Shown here: positions 50,896 to 58,813 of the stretch, piece by piece | How positions within the stretch are numbered: the stretch's first letter is position 1 | How the letters are laid out: every line of letters begins with the position of its first letter | Source: Ardenticatenales bacterium | GTDB lineage: Bacteria; Chloroflexota; Anaerolineae; Promineifilales; Promineifilaceae | Direction of reading: 5' to 3' | DNA length: 64,000 nt | NCBI GenBank assembly: GCA_020634515.1 | Contig: JACKBL010000002.1 | Span: forward strand, 1-64,000 | Program-made: the position numbers and the translations under genes | The notes under the pieces: generated by a model | Database searches by the model: none | What the model saw: the letters and a program-made list of their open reading frames with translations, nothing else | Told to the model about the DNA's origin: nothing

Positions 50896-51299
50896 GGGGA
50901 TGACAGGCTTCGACGGGGAAGGCTGGTCCTGGACTGCAAGCCGAGCACGCTTTACACCTCGTAAAACTGGAAGCACACAAGAAGTGCCAACCGCACTCCT
51001 AACTACAGCGCTCTTCCGTTGGCTGCGTAAGCTAACCTAAAGCGCCGGTCGCCAAGAAGGTGACCACGTCCACCTCAACTGCTCGTTGGCCGGAAGAGAT
51101 GTGGGCGTCATAATAGCCAACGTGCGCCTCCGCGACACCGATAGCGGCGGCTAAGCGACTCTTTCGGGAGTCATCGGTTAGCTGAGGTCCGACCCTGTTC
51201 GCCGGGGCCGCTTCAGTGAAAATCAAGTAGGCGGACTAAGCTTGTAGACGTGCAGCAGATCGAATTTTTCGGACGTGGGTTCGATTCCCACCATCTCCA
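50896..51299 (+). ncRNA. ssrA: Transfer-messenger RNA
   Basis: Rescues stalled ribosomes by trans-translation. The 5' end GGGGATG pairs with CATCTCC at the 3' end to form the acceptor stem; GACAGGCTTCGACGGG is the conserved 5' tmRNA block and GTGGGTTCGATTCCCAC is the T arm. CCA is not encoded. The resume codon is GCC at 50986 and the tag reads ANRTPNYSALPLAA, ending TAA at 51030; the LAA end is the usual degron. Followed at once by a terminator. Confidence 0.95.
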
Positions 51300-51303
51300 C
51301 TCA

Positions 51304-51331
51304 AGGCGCGCCCCGCGGCGCGCCTTTTTTT
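51304..51331 (+). terminator. Rho-independent terminator of tmRNA
   Basis: GGCGCGCC and GGCGCGCC arms around CCGC, followed by a run of seven or eight T's. Confidence 0.9.
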
Positions 51332-51386
51332 GTCTGACTGATGCCGGCAAAACAACAGGCAGGATATGTTGCGATTGGATGAGAAC

Positions 51387-52085
51387 ATGAACGGGTACCT
51401 TCTTCTGGCAGGCGGCGCGGAGTTTGGCGGCGATATGGCCGTCGCCGACCGGCGAGCGATCACGCTGGCGGGCGGACCAGACGCCCCCATCGCCATCATC
51501 CCCACGGCAGCGGCCCCGGACAACAACCACGCGCGGGCGGGCGAGAACGGGAGACGCTGGTTTGCGGGCCTGGGCGTGCGGGCGGTCAGCGTGGTTCCGC
51601 TGCTGGACGCCACTTCCGCCAATGCCACCGATGTGGTGGACGCCGTGCGCCGCGCTCGCCTGATCTACTTGCTGGGGGGTTTTCCTCATTACCTGGAGCG
51701 GACGCTGGCGGGCAGCCAGGCGTGGCAGGCGATGGTGATGGTATACCGGGCGGGGGGCGTGATTGCCGGCAGCAGCGCGGGCGCGATGGTCCTCTGCGAA
51801 CATTACTACGACCCGGGGCGCGGCCAGGTCGAAACCGGCCTGGGGCTGGTCCCCGCCGCCTGCGTCCTGCCGCACCACAACACCTTTGGTCGGCGTTGGG
51901 CCGCCGACCTGGCGCGGCAACTGCCCGGCGTCACGCTCATGGGCATCGACGAGCGCGTGGGCATGATCAACGATGGGCCGGCAGGCTCCTGGCAGGTGTA
52001 TGGTCCCGGCGCGGTCACGCGCTACCACCACGGGCAGCCCGTTTCGTTCCGCGGCGGGCAGACATTCCAACTGGCCGGGACGTAA
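51387..52085 (+). CDS. Peptidase S51 / cyanophycinase-like protein
   Basis: 232 residues from the ATG at 51387. MNGYLLLAGGAEFGG opening, YLLGGFPHYLERTL, and nucleophile Ser130 in IAGSSAGAMVL followed by GLGLVPACVLPHHNTF give the S51 fold with a Ser-His pair, as in cyanophycinase and dipeptidase E. Cyanophycinases end in release of beta-Asp-Arg; no cyanophycin synthetase is in the window, so the substrate is open. Convergent with a second, more diverged S51-like gene. Confidence 0.88.
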   Translation: MNGYLLLAGGAEFGGDMAVADRRAITLAGGPDAPIAIIPTAAAPDNNHARAGENGRRWFAGLGVRAVSVVPLLDATSANATDVVDAVRRARLIYLLGGFPHYLERTLAGSQAWQAMVMVYRAGGVIAGSSAGAMVLCEHYYDPGRGQVETGLGLVPAACVLPHHNTFGRRWAADLARQLPGVTLMGIDERVGMINDGPAGSWQVYGPGAVTRYHHGQPVSFRGGQTFQLAGT

Positions 52086-52106
52086 ACCAGGTCGGTCTGT
52101 GAGCTA

Positions 52107-53192
52107 TCAATTGGGTTGCGGGGCCAGTTCCGTGCCGGCAGGCGTATCCATCACCTGCCACCCCAAAGCCAGAATCTCATCGCGCAGTTCGTCGGCCCGC
52201 CGCCAATGGCGCTGTTTGCGGGCTGTGTTGCGCTCCGCCAGCAGCGCCAGCACACGCGGCGGAGGTTGCGGCGTTTGCTGCGCGGCGGCCTCTATCTCCG
52301 CCTGCGCCGCCAGTGCCTGCGCCCACACGGACGCGGGCACGCCGGCGCCCGCTTGCGGCTCACGCACGTCCCCCAGCAGGTGCAGCGGGAATTCCGCCCC
52401 GGAGCGGAACACGGCGGCGGATTCGTCGGCTTCGTCGCTGCGCAAAATGATCGCCCGCCCCGCGCCCATCACCAGCCCCTTGCCGGCCTTCAAGTCCATG
52501 ATCAGCGACGTGTGTTCGTCCAGGCCGAGGATGGTAAGCCCCGGCGGGAGCATGTCGCGCAGTTGCTGGAAACGTGCCCGCCCCATGTAGCAGCGGCTTG
52601 TGTCCAGTTCTTCGCCGCCGTCGCTGTTGTCCCAATGGGGGATGATGATCAGGGGCCAACCAAACTGGCGGAAGTAATCCAGTCCTGGCTTCCAGTGTAA
52701 ATCCTCGCCGACTTTGTAGATTTCGTAGACGGGCATGGTGAGGGTGCTGAAGGCCAGGGTGGCGGAACTGGAGAGCATCAGGGTAGCGCCCAGGTGGTGG
52801 CGGGCCTGGATCATGTGCAGCGCGAGGGTGTCGCGGAGTTGGCGGGCGGCGTAGGAGGGGCTGCCCGGTCCCAGGAGGAGCCAATTGGCGTGCAGGATGG
52901 GGGCGACGATGTTTGGCGTGTCGGGGCTGAAGGGTGTGCCGCGCTTGCGGGCGGGCAGCACCTGGATGTCGGGGCGGTAGTTTTGCAGTCGTCGCGCCAG
53001 GAATTCCGCGATTTTGCCGGCAACGCGGTCTGAATTCGGCTCAAATCCCGCGGGGGTCTCCAAAATGGCAATGCGCGGCGACGCCGGTAACTGTCGGGCG
53101 GTGTATTCATGTGTTTTGCCGCTGGATGGCAGCGTCTCGCCAGAGCCAAACAAGACAATTTGGCCGGGATGATGGGGGGAAGCGATGCTCAT
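52107..53192 (-). CDS. S51-like domain fused to a CysRS C-terminal-type domain
   Basis: 361 residues. Residues 1-285 have the S51-like layout: IVLFGSGETLPSSGKTHEY, LLLGPGSPSYAARQL, Ser in LMLSSSATLAFST, and GLDEHTSLIMD. Residues about 300-361 (ALLAERNTARKQRHWRRADELRDEILALGWQVMDTPAGTEL) match the C-terminal helical domain of cysteinyl-tRNA synthetases, which binds the tRNA anticodon arm. The pairing of an amidase-like fold with a tRNA-synthetase tail is unusual; an amino-acyl or cysteinyl substrate is conceivable but unproven. Confidence 0.78.
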   Translation of the reverse strand: MSIASPHHPGQIVLFGSGETLPSSGKTHEYTARQLPASPRIAILETPAGFEPNSDRVAGKIAEFLARRLQNYRPDIQVLPARKRGTPFSPDTPNIVAPILHANWLLLGPGSPSYAARQLRDTLALHMIQARHHLGATLMLSSSATLAFSTLTMPVYEIYKVGEDLHWKPGLDYFRQFGWPLIIIPHWDNSDGGEELDTSRCYMGRARFQQLRDMLPPGLTILGLDEHTSLIMDLKAGKGLVMGAGRAIILRSDEADESAAVFRSGAEFPLHLLGDVREPQAGAGVPASVWAQALAAQAEIEAAAQQTPQPPPRVLALLAERNTARKQRHWRRADELRDEILALGWQVMDTPAGTELAPQPN

Positions 53193-53256
53193 GATGGTTT
53201 ATCCAATCAAGATAGTGTCCTGTCACGCATGAAATGATGGATTTTGTTATCCCACA

Positions 53257-53380
53257 AACCTTCCGGGAAGCTCGCTCTCAGGCCAAAGTTGTTGCAAAAA
53301 CGTAACTACTGACGCTCTCTGGTGAAATTGGTCTAATCTGGCTTAGCAGTTACTCATAAACAGCTTTCAGGAGGATGTGG
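53257..53380. repeat. Family A repeat with nested family B unit
   Basis: ACCTTCCGGGAAGCTCGC and CAGCTTTCAGGAGGATGTGG are the family A ends. 53302-53353 is a 52-bp family B unit, GTAACTACTGACGCTCTC to GGCTTAGCAGTTAC. Confidence 0.75.
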
Positions 53381-53579
53381 AAATCCATCACATGGTGGTT
53401 GACAAGACAATAGGCGGCGAAAGGGGAAATGCCGGCAACAACAAAACAAGCAAGCCCAGACGCATCCAACCCGTTGCCAGATCCGCGCGAAACGCTAACT
53501 ACGCATTCTAGCAGGCGCGCAAACGAAAACAAAGTTGCCGGCAATTCCCAATATGAATGGCTTCTGGGGCCAATTCCTT

Positions 53580-53618
53580 AGGGTTCGCCCAAAATCGACT
53601 TTGGACTATCCATCTTCG
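53580..53618. repeat. Family D repeat, partial and inverted
   Basis: TAGGGTTCGCCCAAAATCG and CTTTGGACTATCCA correspond to the right half of the 48-bp repeat. Confidence 0.65.
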
Positions 53619-53778
53619 TCACCTTTATGCGTCCGAACAGGAATTGCCACCAACTGAATGGCCGCGCTCTCTTTCGTGTAGGCGGGGGGTGTTGTCGAAA
53701 AATGCCGGCACATTCCCCCCCATCATCATACACAAAGGCAATCACCTGATCATCATCGCCCTCCAGCCGCTCTCCCGT

Positions 53779-53784
53779 TATAAT
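53779..53784 (+). promoter_or_regulatory. -10 box giving a near-leaderless Crp-type mRNA
   Basis: TATAAT ends 11 bases before the ATG at 53796; transcription would start about five bases from the start codon, and no ribosome site is present. Confidence 0.5.
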
Positions 53785-53795
53785 CACTCCCCGTT

Positions 53796-54479
53796 ATGAC
53801 CCATCGTCCCCCTCTGACACAGATCATACAACAACTAACCGGCATATCCCTCTTTGCCGAACTGGATCAGCCGACCTTGCGGGAACTGGCGCAAGCCTCG
53901 CGCTGGCGCGAGTATGAAGCAGGCGAGGTGGTCGTATTCGAAGGGGACACCCATTCCGGCCTTTACTATCTGCAATATGGCTGGCTCAAAGTTGTGAAAA
54001 CGTCCGCCAGCGGGCGTGAACAAATCCTGCGTTTCCTGGAGCCGGGGGAGACATTCAACGAGATTGGCGTATTTGCCAATCAGATGAATCCGGCGACGGC
54101 GATTGCCCTGGAACCGGCGGGTATCTGGCTCATACAACGGGCGGTTTTGACCCGTTTGTTCGCGGAAAGACCGGAATTCGCGCAGCACGTGATCACGAAG
54201 ATGGCCGAGAGAATGCTCTATCTCGTGTCGCTGATTACGGACCTTTCCTTGCGCCCGGTCGTTGGTCGTCTGGCGCGGCTGCTGCTGGAAGACGCCGTGG
54301 GCGACGTGCTGGACCGCCCCCGCTGGTATACGCAGGCGGAACTGGCGGCCCGGCTGGGCACCGTGCCGGATGTGGTGCAGCGGGCGCTGCGGACGCTGGA
54401 AAGTGATGGCCTCATTGCCGCGGATCGTCATCAGATTCGCGTGCTGGATCGAGCCTCTTTGGCGGACATCGCCAGTTGA
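53796..54479 (+). CDS. Crp/Fnr-family transcription regulator
   Basis: 227 residues: cyclic-nucleotide-like beta-roll (YEAGEVVVFEGDTHSGLYYLQYGWLKVVKTSASGREQILRFLEPGETFNEIGVF), dimer helix and C-terminal HTH (YTQAELAARLGTVPDVVQRALRTLESDGLIA). The protein has no cysteine, so it does not carry an Fnr-type Fe-S cluster; heme or another ligand is possible. It lies upstream of a heme-copper-oxidase-like membrane protein gene, which suggests control by nitric oxide or oxygen (Dnr/NnrR-like), but this is inference. Confidence 0.9.
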   Translation: MTHRPPLTQIIQQLTGISLFAELDQPTLRELAQASRWREYEAGEVVVFEGDTHSGLYYLQYGWLKVVKTSASGREQILRFLEPGETFNEIGVFANQMNPATAIALEPAGIWLIQRAVLTRLFAERPEFAQHVITKMAERMLYLVSLITDLSLRPVVGRLARLLLEDAVGDVLDRPRWYTQAELAARLGTVPDVVQRALRTLESDGLIAADRHQIRVLDRASLADIAS

Positions 54480-54503
54480 GGGCGCATCCAAATGTGAATT
54501 GCG

Positions 54504-54573
54504 GGTAACCGCCAGGCCCGATTGGACCAATTTTCTCTCGCGTGAAATGGGTCCAATCTGGCTTAGTAACCGG
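54504..54573. repeat. Family B repeat
   Basis: GGGTAACCGCCAGGCCCGAT, TTGGACCAATTTT, GGGTCCAATCTGGC and TTAGTAACCGGC form the inverted arms. Confidence 0.7.
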
Positions 54574-54623
54574 CGGAAATAACGTCACACTTTTTGCGGA
54601 CGGTTACTGACAAGCTATTCATG

Positions 54624-54684
54624 AAAGCCACTATCTATGATAGCCACTATCCATGATAGCCACTGTCCGGGACAGCCATTTAGG
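54624..54684. repeat. 16-bp tandem repeat
   Basis: AGCCACTATCTATGAT, AGCCACTATCCATGAT and AGCCACTGTCCGGGAC in a row, followed by a partial AGCCATTTAGG. Each unit is partly self-complementary. Confidence 0.8.
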
Positions 54685-54691
54685 ACTGGCG

Positions 54692-54773
54692 ATGAAATAA
54701 GTTACGAAACTACATTGCCCGTTTGAAGGCGCGGTAAGGAAACAACTTCGTTGTCTTGTTTAATTTCCCCTCC
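54692..54773 (-). repeat. Degenerate copy of the two-hairpin element
   Basis: The core GAAACAACTTCGTTGTCTT is kept but the outer arms (GGAGGGGAAA versus TTACCGCGCC) and hairpin 2 no longer pair well. In the minus direction it leads into the antisense of the Crp-type gene, so it is not a leader. Confidence 0.7.
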
Positions 54774-54930
54774 TTAGCCGTTACATTTCAACACAGAATC
54801 CGACAAAAGTCGGCGATTATCCGCAGCCGACCTGCTATGCTCTCTCCGTCAGACGAGTGGTCTGCTCCCTGCCGTGCTGGTGGGCGTACCCAAAGCAATC
54901 GCATAATAATGACATAGAGGAGTGTCGGTA

Positions 54931-56178
54931 ATGAATTTGTATTTCTTGATGACGGCTTTGTTTGTGGCGCTGGCGGCCCTGATGGCGGCGGATGCCGCAT
55001 TCGCCAGTTATACGCTTTTGCCCTGGTTCAATGGACTGCGCTGGCTGCGAGTCCACTTGATTACGCTGGGAGCTATTACGGAGACGGTGTATGGTTTGCT
55101 GCCGGCATTGGTAGCGATGCGTGCCGGACTACCGCGCCCGAAGTTCCGCTGGGATGTGTGGCTTTTCCTGAATACGGGGTTGTTGACGCTGCTGGTGGCG
55201 ATTCCCATCATCAATCAGGGATTGATTTTGGTCGGGGGAACGCTTGTATTTATTGCTACGGTGCTGATGATCGTTCATCTGCGAGCGCTACGTTCGTTGA
55301 AAACTGATGAGATGCCGGCAAATGCCGGCAACCCTTCCCCCATCGCGCGCAAATTCTATATCGCCGGGCTGAGCTACTTCCTCGTCGGCATCATCGTCGG
55401 CACCGGTTTGTGGCTGGGCTGGAGCGATTGGCTAAAAATCAAGACGCCGGTCGAGGTACATATTCACGCCAACAACTGGGGCTTCCTCACACTGGTGTTT
55501 GCCGGACTGTTGATAGACATGTACACGACATGGTTTAAGCGCCCGTTGGCATGGCCTCGTTCCGTCACGCCCATCTTCTGGCTGTTGACCGTTGGCGCCT
55601 TGGGACTGATCATTGGCCCCTGGGTCAAGTCCAATCTGTTTTCCGCGCCGGGCATCATCATGTTCCTGACGGGGACGATCTGGCTGCTGCTGAACGTGAT
55701 CAAGCCCCTTTGGGGGGACAGAGCGGTTTGGTCTCGGCCGGGGGTCTGGCATCTGGTCGTGGCCTATGTCTGGATTTTGGTTCCCGTCCTGACGGCTCCC
55801 CTGATTATCCTGGGCGTGCCCGGTTTCCCCGGCGCGGGCATTGAGCAGAATGCGCCGCAGGCCCTCATCTACGGCTGGGTGTTGCAATTTGGTTATGCTT
55901 TCATGCCTTACTTTTTCTCGCGCATGTTTTTGCCGCAACAGCCGGCCAAACTGGGCGGCAGTTGGTTCAGCCTGATCATGACAAACCTGGGTGGCTTGTT
56001 CCTATGGGCCAGCATTTTTCTCAGCGATTACCAGGGTGTGCTGCACGGGACGGCTTACGTGCTGTGGACGGCCTCTCTTGTGCCTGTTGTGTTGGCGTTG
56101 TGGCGGATTGTGCGTGAGGGGTTGGCGGGGGCGGAAAATGCCGGCATTCTCCGCGAAATCCCCTCACCCACCGACTAA
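54931..56178 (+). CDS. Heme-copper oxidase subunit I-like / NnrS-like membrane protein
   Basis: 415 residues, about 12 helices; start set by GAGGAG ahead of the ATG. Conserved histidines in helices (RVHLITLGAITETVYG, EVHIHANNWGFLTLVFAG) resemble the heme and copper ligands of cbb3/NOR-type subunit I, though the full ligand set is not obvious. NnrS-type proteins protect against nitric oxide and share this appearance. Gene position behind a Crp-type regulator would fit either respiratory or NO-related use. It could also be an unrelated heme membrane protein. Confidence 0.6.
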   Translation: MNLYFLMTALFVALAALMAADAAFASYTLLPWFNGLRWLRVHLITLGAITETVYGLLPALVAMRAGLPRPKFRWDVWLFLNTGLLTLLVAIPIINQGLILVGGTLVFIATVLMIVHLRALRSLKTDEMPANAGNPSPIARKFYIAGLSYFLVGIIVGTGLWLGWSDWLKIKTPVEVHIHANNWGFLTLVFAGLLIDMYTTWFKRPLAWPRSVTPIFWLLTVGALGLIIGPWVKSNLFSAPGIIMFLTGTIWLLLNVIKPLWGDRAVWSRPGVWHLVVAYVWILVPVLTAPLIILGVPGFPGAGIEQNAPQALIYGWVLQFGYAFMPYFFSRMFLPQQPAKLGGSWFSLIMTNLGGLFLWASIFLSDYQGVLHGTAYVLWTASLVPVVLALWRIVREGLAGAENAGILREIPSPTD

Positions 56179-56250
56179 TACCCGTCCCAGGCATCCATGC
56201 CGAGAACGGAAGTGCGTCGCGCCTGCGTGGGCGCGACGCACTTTTTCTTT

Positions 56251-57372
56251 TCAGTTGCCCGTAAACGACTTTAGCTCGTTGTAGATGGGTCTGGGCACGA
56301 ACGCCGGCGTAACCAGGGTGAAGTAGTCGGGGTAGCTTTTGGTAGGAGCCGGGTAGCGGAAAGCCCAGAGCGCCAGCAGCCGTACATAGGGCCAGTTGGC
56401 TTCAGCGTAACGGATGGCGTCCAGCGTATAAGCAATGCGCTGACCGGGACGGACCGCCAGCGTCCAGCGGGGATGGTCGTTCCAGCCGCTTTCGGTGATG
56501 TAGATGCCCGTTTCGTCGTCGCCATACTGCTCCATGATGGCGCGAACCAGTTCCACGCGGCGGAAGTTGAGGATGTCCGGCGCCGGTTCCGCTTCCGCGG
56601 GAAAAGTGAGGCCATAGCTGTGGACGGCCAGGCCGTCGAAATAGGCGGCGGCACCCGCTTCGTAGATGGCGGCCAGATACACCAGGTCGTTTGTGCCCCA
56701 GGGGGAGCCGGCTGGCTCTAGCGTGGGGGCCAGCGCGCCCGCCAGGATGGTCATGTCTGGGTTGGCCGCCTTGACCGCCGGATAAACGACGCGCAAAAGA
56801 TCGACATAATCTTGGGGCGTGGTTGGGCGATACCCCCACTCGTAATTCAAGTTCGGTTCGTTGCCCACGATGAGGTAATCCACCTGGCCGCGATAGCGGG
56901 CGGCAAAAGCGGCGGCGAAGGCGGCGAAGTCGTCGTAGGCGTCTGGCTCCAGGTATGTCAGGGGCGTGTCCGGCGGCCTGGCCCAATCGGGGACCAGCCC
57001 CAGGCGGGCGACGATGGTCAGCCCCTGGGCGACGGCGTGATTAACGACGAGATCGGGATGCTCCCAGGCGATTCGGCCATCCTGCCCCTGGTAATAGGCC
57101 CAGGGAAAGAATTCGACGATCCAACCCGCGCCCATCTGGCGCGCCATTTGCAGACTGCGCTGGATTTTCCACGGTTCCACTTCGTCGGTGAGGCGGGTGT
57201 GGACGCCGAGGATGGGGTGGGTGGTGTGGACGGTTTGGGGCGGGCCGGGGGTGACGAGGAGGGGGGGGGGCGTGAGCCAGGTGAGGAGTAGGCTGAGCAG
57301 GAGCCAGCGCGCGGCCAGTGCGTAGTGAGCGGCGGCGAGGGTGCGTCGCCAGCTTTGCGTCCAGGCGGTCAT
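56251..57372 (-). CDS. Clan-A glycoside hydrolase-like protein
   Basis: 373 residues with an N-terminal membrane segment (WLLLSLLLTWLTPPPLLV). The barrel contains GWIVEFFPWAYYQ, YLIVGNEPNLNYEWG (likely acid Glu), VHSYGL and GIYITESGWND (likely nucleophile Glu), the two-glutamate pattern of clan A (GH5/39/53-like). Probably extracytoplasmic and membrane-anchored. Start overlaps the stop of the preceding gene as ATGA, so the two are one unit. Resembles the barrel of the NBR1-Ig protein at 26853. Confidence 0.82.
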   Translation of the reverse strand: MTAWTQSWRRTLAAAHYALAARWLLLSLLLTWLTPPPLLVTPGPPQTVHTTHPILGVHTRLTDEVEPWKIQRSLQMARQMGAGWIVEFFPWAYYQGQDGRIAWEHPDLVVNHAVAQGLTIVARLGLVPDWARPPDTPLTYLEPDAYDDFAAFAAAFAARYRGQVDYLIVGNEPNLNYEWGYRPTTPQDYVDLLRVVYPAVKAANPDMTILAGALAPTLEPAGSPWGTNDLVYLAAIYEAGAAAYFDGLAVHSYGLTFPAEAEPAPDILNFRRVELVRAIMEQYGDDETGIYITESGWNDHPRWTLAVRPGQRIAYTLDAIRYAEANWPYVRLLALWAFRYPAPTKSYPDYFTLVTPAFVPRPIYNELKSFTGN

Positions 57373-58556
57373 GCGGCGGGTTCGTGGCGCATGAGGTCGG
57401 TGTAGAAGTTGGCCCAGAAGTTGAGGTGTTGGAAAATGCCGGCAATTCGCCGGGCAGCCGACTCCGTGCGTGGGGGTAAAGGAGGTGGGGGCGTGATCTG
57501 GCGCACCATCTTCATGCGCAGCAGCAGTTCGTGGCGGAGTTGCACGTTCAGTAACTTATTTTGGAAGTCGTGGATCACCCGCGACAATTCGTCGTCCGTG
57601 GCGGAGAGGTAGCTCTGCGGCAGCTCGACGGTCTCCAACAGGGAGGGCAGGCGTGCCGCGTCCTGCCACAAGCGCCGCCGCGTGATGGAGAGACCCGCCA
57701 GCAGATCTCGCCCCCAGATGTGGCGGTAGCTGCGCAGCGTGTAATGTACGGGGTATTGATGGCTGACGACCAGGCGCAACTGGGCGGGGGTGGCAAGCTG
57801 CAAGCCGGCGCATTGGCCGGCGATGGTGTCGGCGACGGCGTGCCAGTTGATGCTTTCCCAGCGTGATGCCGGCATTTCCGGCAGCACAAAAATCAGGCGG
57901 TCCGCCTTTTCGTAGATCGCTTGCAGTTCGGGCAGCAGGGAGGGCGCATCCGGCAGCAGGGGGCGCGACGTGGTCTCCGGCTTAAGCGGCAGCAGGGGGG
58001 AGAGGGTGGTTTGGATGGCGGCGAAGAGTTGTGCCGGCATTGCCCCATCCGGCGAATGGCCAAGAAAACGAGCGACCCCGCGCAGCCGACGGACCGCTTC
58101 CTGCGCTTCCGTGGACGACAAAACCGCCGCCGTCAGCGCCTCGGATGCTTGCATGGCCACATCCGCGGCAAAAGCCGCCTGGGAACGCGCGGAAGCGGAT
58201 CCGTTCCGGTATGGTTCCGCCGTACCCCATAGCAAGCGACCGTATTGGGCCAGACGATGGCCCAGCAGCGGGTCGAGTTCCAGGTGCCGCTGCCATGACG
58301 CCGGCGTCGCCGCCGCTAATGGCTGCTGTAGACGATGCCCTACCTGCTGCCACAACGGCAGGAAAGCCGCGCGCAGCGGCGTGATGCTGCTGCTGTCCCG
58401 CACCAACGCCAACAATTCCAGGTTGGCAAGGCCGGGTACAACATTATCGCGCTCACCATCGCCAAAACGGTAGAGGGCGTGCATATGCGTGGCGGCGCTG
58501 TTGACCAGCCCGGCCCGCACGACTTCGCTGGGCGGGGGGTCCGTTTCTGGTTCCAT
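57369..58556 (-). CDS. Unknown protein with degenerate nucleotidyltransferase-like start
   Basis: 395 residues from the ATG at 58556; the frame continues upstream but reads over the promoter of the divergent gene. AATHMHALYRFGDGERDNVVPGLANLELLALV recalls the opening of DNA polymerase beta-type nucleotidyltransferases (GS..VPG.SDL.LLV), though the catalytic acidic pair is not evident. The rest is helical with DRLIFVLPEMPASRW. Followed in an ATGA overlap by the GH-like gene. No function assigned. Confidence 0.6.
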   Translation of the reverse strand: MEPETDPPPSEVVRAGLVNSAATHMHALYRFGDGERDNVVPGLANLELLALVRDSSSITPLRAAFLPLWQQVGHRLQQPLAAATPASWQRHLELDPLLGHRLAQYGRLLWGTAEPYRNGSASARSQAAFAADVAMQASEALTAAVLSSTEAQEAVRRLRGVARFLGHSPDGAMPAQLFAAIQTTLSPLLPLKPETTSRPLLPDAPSLLPELQAIYEKADRLIFVLPEMPASRWESINWHAVADTIAGQCAGLQLATPAQLRLVVSHQYPVHYTLRSYRHIWGRDLLAGLSITRRRLWQDAARLPSLLETVELPQSYLSATDDELSRVIHDFQNKLLNVQLRHELLLRMKMVRQITPPPPLPPRTESAARRIAGIFQHLNFWANFYTDLMRHEPAA

Positions 58557-58761
58557 ATAGTCACTCTTGTTCGACGCTTTGCTGTCCCTGACAATAGGCA
58601 GATGCGCGCACCCGTACGCAGTCTTTGGGTCAATGACGACAACTGTCGCCAACTGCATTATAAACGTAAATTGGCGGCAGGCGAGGGGGAAATATGTGTG
58701 AGCCGGACGAGTGCGGGTATGGATTGCCTCCGTGGAAATGGCTGTTTGGGGCATTTGGCAA

Positions 58762-58790
58762 CTGTCAAGTCGGGGCAGCGCAGGTATAAT
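58762..58790 (+). promoter_or_regulatory. Promoter of the Rmd-like gene
   Basis: CTGTCA (58762-58767), 17-base spacer, TATAAT (58785-58790), with AGGAGG at 58804-58809 before the ATG at 58814. Confidence 0.7.
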
Positions 58791-58813
58791 GTGGCAACGA
58801 AACAGGAGGGTTT

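Larger units (their letters stand above)
53193..53795. other. Repeat-filled spacer before the Crp-type gene
   Basis: 603 bp, no gene. It holds AGTGTCCTGTCACGC near 53213 (as at the end of the 114-bp array), a family A repeat with nested family B unit (53257-53380), a partial inverted family D repeat (53580-53618), four TGCCGGCA sites, and the -10 box of the next gene. Confidence 0.7.

Noticed and set aside
51241..51299. A separate tRNA gene suggested by the T-arm-like GGTTCGATTCC
   Set aside because: It is the 3' tRNA-like end of tmRNA; the acceptor stem partner lies at 50896.
54692..54773. Fourth functional leader element
   Set aside because: Stem arms no longer pair, hairpin 2 is degraded and no gene follows in the matching direction; kept only as a decayed repeat.
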